Part shown: positions 41,101-43,344 of the stretch, in pieces
Numbering within the stretch: the stretch's first letter is position 1
How the letters are laid out: each line of letters begins with the position of its first letter
From: Parachlorella kessleri
Taxonomy: Eukaryota > Chlorophyta > Trebouxiophyceae > Chlorellales > Chlorellaceae
Direction: 5' to 3'
Length of the DNA stretch: 43,344 bases
Assembly: GCA_001598975.1 (NCBI GenBank)
Contig: BBXU01000021.1
Span: 1 to 43,344, forward strand
The notes under the pieces: generated by a model
Database searches by the model: none
Seen by the model: only the letters and a program-made list of their open reading frames with translations
Told to the model about the DNA's origin: nothing
Translations under genes and position numbers: made by a program

Positions 41101-43248
41101 TGAGGCTTCCAGGGCCAGCTGGGGCGCCACGGGCAGCAGCGCCTCAGCGGCCACAGCGCGCACGTCGTCGTCCTTGTCCTGCGCAGGGGCGGTAAATGGA
41201 ATGGTACTGCAAGTTTTAACTTGCTAGCGCCAAACTGTAAGACCAGCTAAGATGCGCTATCAGCGCAAGGGCTGGCTAGGCAGTATTTCCCCTGGGATCC
41301 CTATATGTAAAACGGGCAGCGGAAAGCCAAAACCATGGCCGAACTCTGTTAGTGCTGCCAGCATACCAGTGTGTGTGCCGCCTCCGCCACAGCTTTATGT
41401 TGATGGCTGCACCCACCACAACATGACAGCGCAAAGCACAGGCACACAGAACAGAAGACAACCGCCGCTCACCTTGAGCCCCACCAGTGCGGCGGGCAGC
41501 ACAGCCTGCAGCAGCTCCACGGCAGCGCCAGCCTCGCTGCCGCTGCCAATCCCGCCGCTGCTGCTGCTGCCGCCATCCCCGGCAGCGGCGCCGCCTCTAG
41601 CGGCCAGCACGTACTTGAGGCCCAGCAGGCCCCCATGCCGCACCTCCCACTCACAGCACTCGCTGAGCTGGCGCAGCGAGGACAGCAGGGCGCCCAGGGT
41701 GGCGGGCGGCAGCGGCCGCGTCGCGGCGCCCAGGGCCTGCGCGGCCGTCTCACGCACGGGCGCGACTACCTGCCCAGGCCACAGGTCTTGAAGAGTGGGT
41801 GGAACTGCAGCCTGCTTTGCCATGTTGCACCTTGAATGTCCTTTCCCTACAAGGCTGGCATGTGGACAGCTGCTGACAAAAAGGGCTACCTGGCTAGGAG
41901 ACGCAGTTTGGCCGCCTGTTTGTGTAATGCCCCATGTATTCTAATTTCCGTTCAGCAGTGCCAGCTGACAGGGGCCTACTCCCATGCAAGGATGGTCAAT
42001 CATATTGTGTACCTGGTCAGAGAGAAAGTCCCCAAATCTGTCCAGGGCCAGCACGCACACGAGGTGGATAGCGCAGTCTTCCACCCACGACAGGTTGCTC
42101 GTGTACGCAGCCGCCGCATCAAAGCCTGACACGTGGCCCAGAGCGCGCTTGCCAGTGCCGCCCGCCACAGCCCAGCCTGCAAGCAGCAGCAGGAGCTGAG
42201 GCCGCGGCAAGCATGCTGCGACAAGGGACAACAGCAGGCTGCCGTCCGGCCAACCCTGCGGCACGGAGCAGCGCTGCCAGGCCCCAGTCAAGGCAGACCC
42301 GCTCCTAGAGCTAGCAATCACTGGTGCAGGGCGGGGCTGGGCACGGAAGGCTCAGAGAGGAGAGCTAGCAGCCGTGGCCATGGTAATAAAGACCGCCAAG
42401 CTCAGCACTACGCACAACCGCTGGGCAGGATGTGTAGCGCTCACCCGAGGGGTTGGCGGCCAGCGGGGCGTGCACCCCCGCAGCGGCAGCATGCGTCATG
42501 AGGATCTCCCGCAGGGCCATGGCCGCCCCATGCCGCACCTCCCACAGCGGGTGCAGCACGTCCAGGCACAGCTGGTCGCACAGCGTCTGAAAGGGCCACC
42601 TGCGGGGGCAGCACCCGCCAGGCCTGGCACTGTTACACAAAGCTACACTAGGGTAACCCTGATCATGCTACTCCCCATAACTGCAACACGACAGGAATGC
42701 AGCGGTGCTCCTCAGACTCTACCACATGTGCTGGCAGTAACCAAACAAGACCTCAGACGTGCCCTTTGCAGTCAGGACACATGGAGGCTGCCATGCATGG
42801 CTTGCCCTTCCTGACATGCAGCTAGGTAGCGCTTACCTGCCGGCCAGCAGCTCCTGCCACTCATGCTCAGCACTCAGTCCTACGCCTTCGGCTGCTGCTT
42901 CACTGCCGTCCCCTGCCACTGCTACCCCTTCAGCGGGCGGCCCTGCTGCCTCTGCCACTACTGCCCCTGCCCCGCCCGCCACCTTGGGCTTCTTGGTGGG
43001 GCTGCCCAGTTCCGCGCTGGGCACGCTGCTGGGCCCTCTCTTCAGCCCCGACTTGGCCCGGCGAAGCGCCGCTGCTCGTTCCCTGGCACTCAGGCCGCTC
43101 ATGTCTGCCAGCAGCTGCTGGGCATCCTTCTGAGGGGGCGCGACAGGGGAAGCCCCGCGTTTGCTGCCGCCGCCGGCGCTGCCCTGCCGCTTGCTGCCGC
43201 GCTTGGGGGCTGGCGCCACGGCAAGGAGGTCCTCGTCCTGGATCATGT
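32195..43248 (-). CDS. BTAF1: Mot1/BTAF1 TBP-associated Snf2-family ATPase (5' end outside window)
   Basis: Twenty-one minus-strand exons give about 1,902 residues: 43248-42837, 42599-42445, 42176-42013, 41769-41473, 41178-40191, 40011-39416, 39119-39010, 38755-38551, 38243-37745, 37466-37264, 36870-36721, 36486-36342, 36155-35940, 35696-35608, 35330-35175, 34910-34794, 34522-34427, 34211-33884, 33623-33292, 32986-32789, 32449-32195. All junctions are GT-AG. The N-terminal two thirds are HEAT repeats with Mot1 blocks ([58 protein letters not shown]) and Ala/Gln-rich inserts. The ATPase has [10 protein letters not shown] (Walker A), [10 protein letters not shown] (DEGH box), [41 protein letters not shown] and [10 protein letters not shown]; the C terminus matches Mot1. 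The enzyme uses ATP to strip TATA-binding protein from DNA and so redistributes TBP across promoters in the nucleus. About the first 100 residues are missing at the right edge. All catalytic motifs are intact. Confidence 0.93.
37213..37287. repeat. 29-bp direct duplication spanning a BTAF1 splice donor
   Basis: Twenty-nine bases at 37213-37241 recur exactly at 37259-37287, a 46-bp period. The right copy covers the last codons of a BTAF1 exon (A-L-V-P-L-M-D-R) and its GTGAG donor. The left copy is a duplicate in the following intron. Confidence 0.9.
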
Positions 43249-43344
43249 CTGCAAGTGACGACGGTAGAGGGCAGGAGGGATTTGCACAAATGACACTGGT
43301 GCACAGCGAATGGTAGGCGCCCAAAGGGGTGGTTGGTGATGGTT
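43249..43344 (-). other. BTAF1 intron at the right edge
   Basis: Immediately upstream of the first visible BTAF1 exon the minus strand ends CACTTGCAG, a splice acceptor in the phase the exon needs. The remaining 96 bp therefore appear intronic, and the upstream exons lie outside the window. Confidence 0.6.

Noticed and set aside
1..43344. tRNA, rRNA, CRISPR array, integrase or intact transposase
   Set aside because: Reading both strands I saw no cloverleaf with a T-loop consensus, no regularly spaced repeats and no recombinase motifs. A covariance-model scan would be the decisive test.

Overview
The window looks like nuclear DNA of a chlorophyte (green) alga. Every recognisable gene is cut by many short spliceosomal introns, exons are GC-rich, and the gene set is that of a photosynthetic eukaryote: a Psb27-type photosystem II assembly protein with a thylakoid-lumen signal, an algal major lipid droplet protein (MLDP), a chloroplast-type VTT/TVP38 membrane protein and a plant-type LIMR/LMBR1 protein. 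MLDP points to Chlorophyta; a trebouxiophyte is plausible, but I cannot name a genus. I rebuilt gene models by hand from splice junctions, frame phase and family conservation. All coding joins given keep frame.

Layout, left to right: (1) 1-2693 (-), an hnRNP F/H-like RNA-binding protein whose 3' end runs off the left edge. (2) 4561-6998 (-), MLDP in six exons. (3) 7309-9051 (-), an organelle-targeted YrdC/YciO-domain protein, divergent from (4) 9310-11862 (+), a carbamate kinase with an N-terminal presequence. (5) 12456-13763 (-), a universal stress protein. (6) 15471-17587 (-), a VTT/TVP38 protein, divergent from (7) 17942-20251 (+), a BCNT/Swc5 protein. (8) 20605-22073 (-), Psb27, divergent by only 216 bp from (9) 22290-23901 (+), a DUF3598 protein. 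(10) 24763-25881 (-), a C-terminal J-domain protein, divergent from (11) 26480-30090 (+), a twelve-exon LIMR/LMBR1 membrane protein. (12) 30421-31359 (-), a single-domain GIY-YIG protein resembling plant EFFECTOR OF TRANSCRIPTION. (13) 32195-43248 (-), the Mot1/BTAF1 TBP-removing ATPase in at least 21 exons, whose 5' end lies beyond the right edge.

The genes do not form one pathway. Themes are chloroplast and lipid biology (Psb27, MLDP, VTT protein), nuclear chromatin and transcription (BCNT/Swc5, BTAF1/Mot1, ET-like protein) and organellar metabolism (carbamate kinase, YciO-like protein). Architecturally, divergent pairs alternate with convergent pairs. Non-coding DNA contains at least five or six diverged copies of one short dispersed repeat. 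I found no rRNA, tRNA, CRISPR array, integrase or intact transposon, and no clear candidate for a wholly new multi-gene system. The most interesting points are the algal ET-like GIY-YIG protein, the repeat family, two GC-AG introns (one competing with a canonical splice choice), two very small introns in the J-protein gene, and a duplicated 5' splice site in BTAF1.
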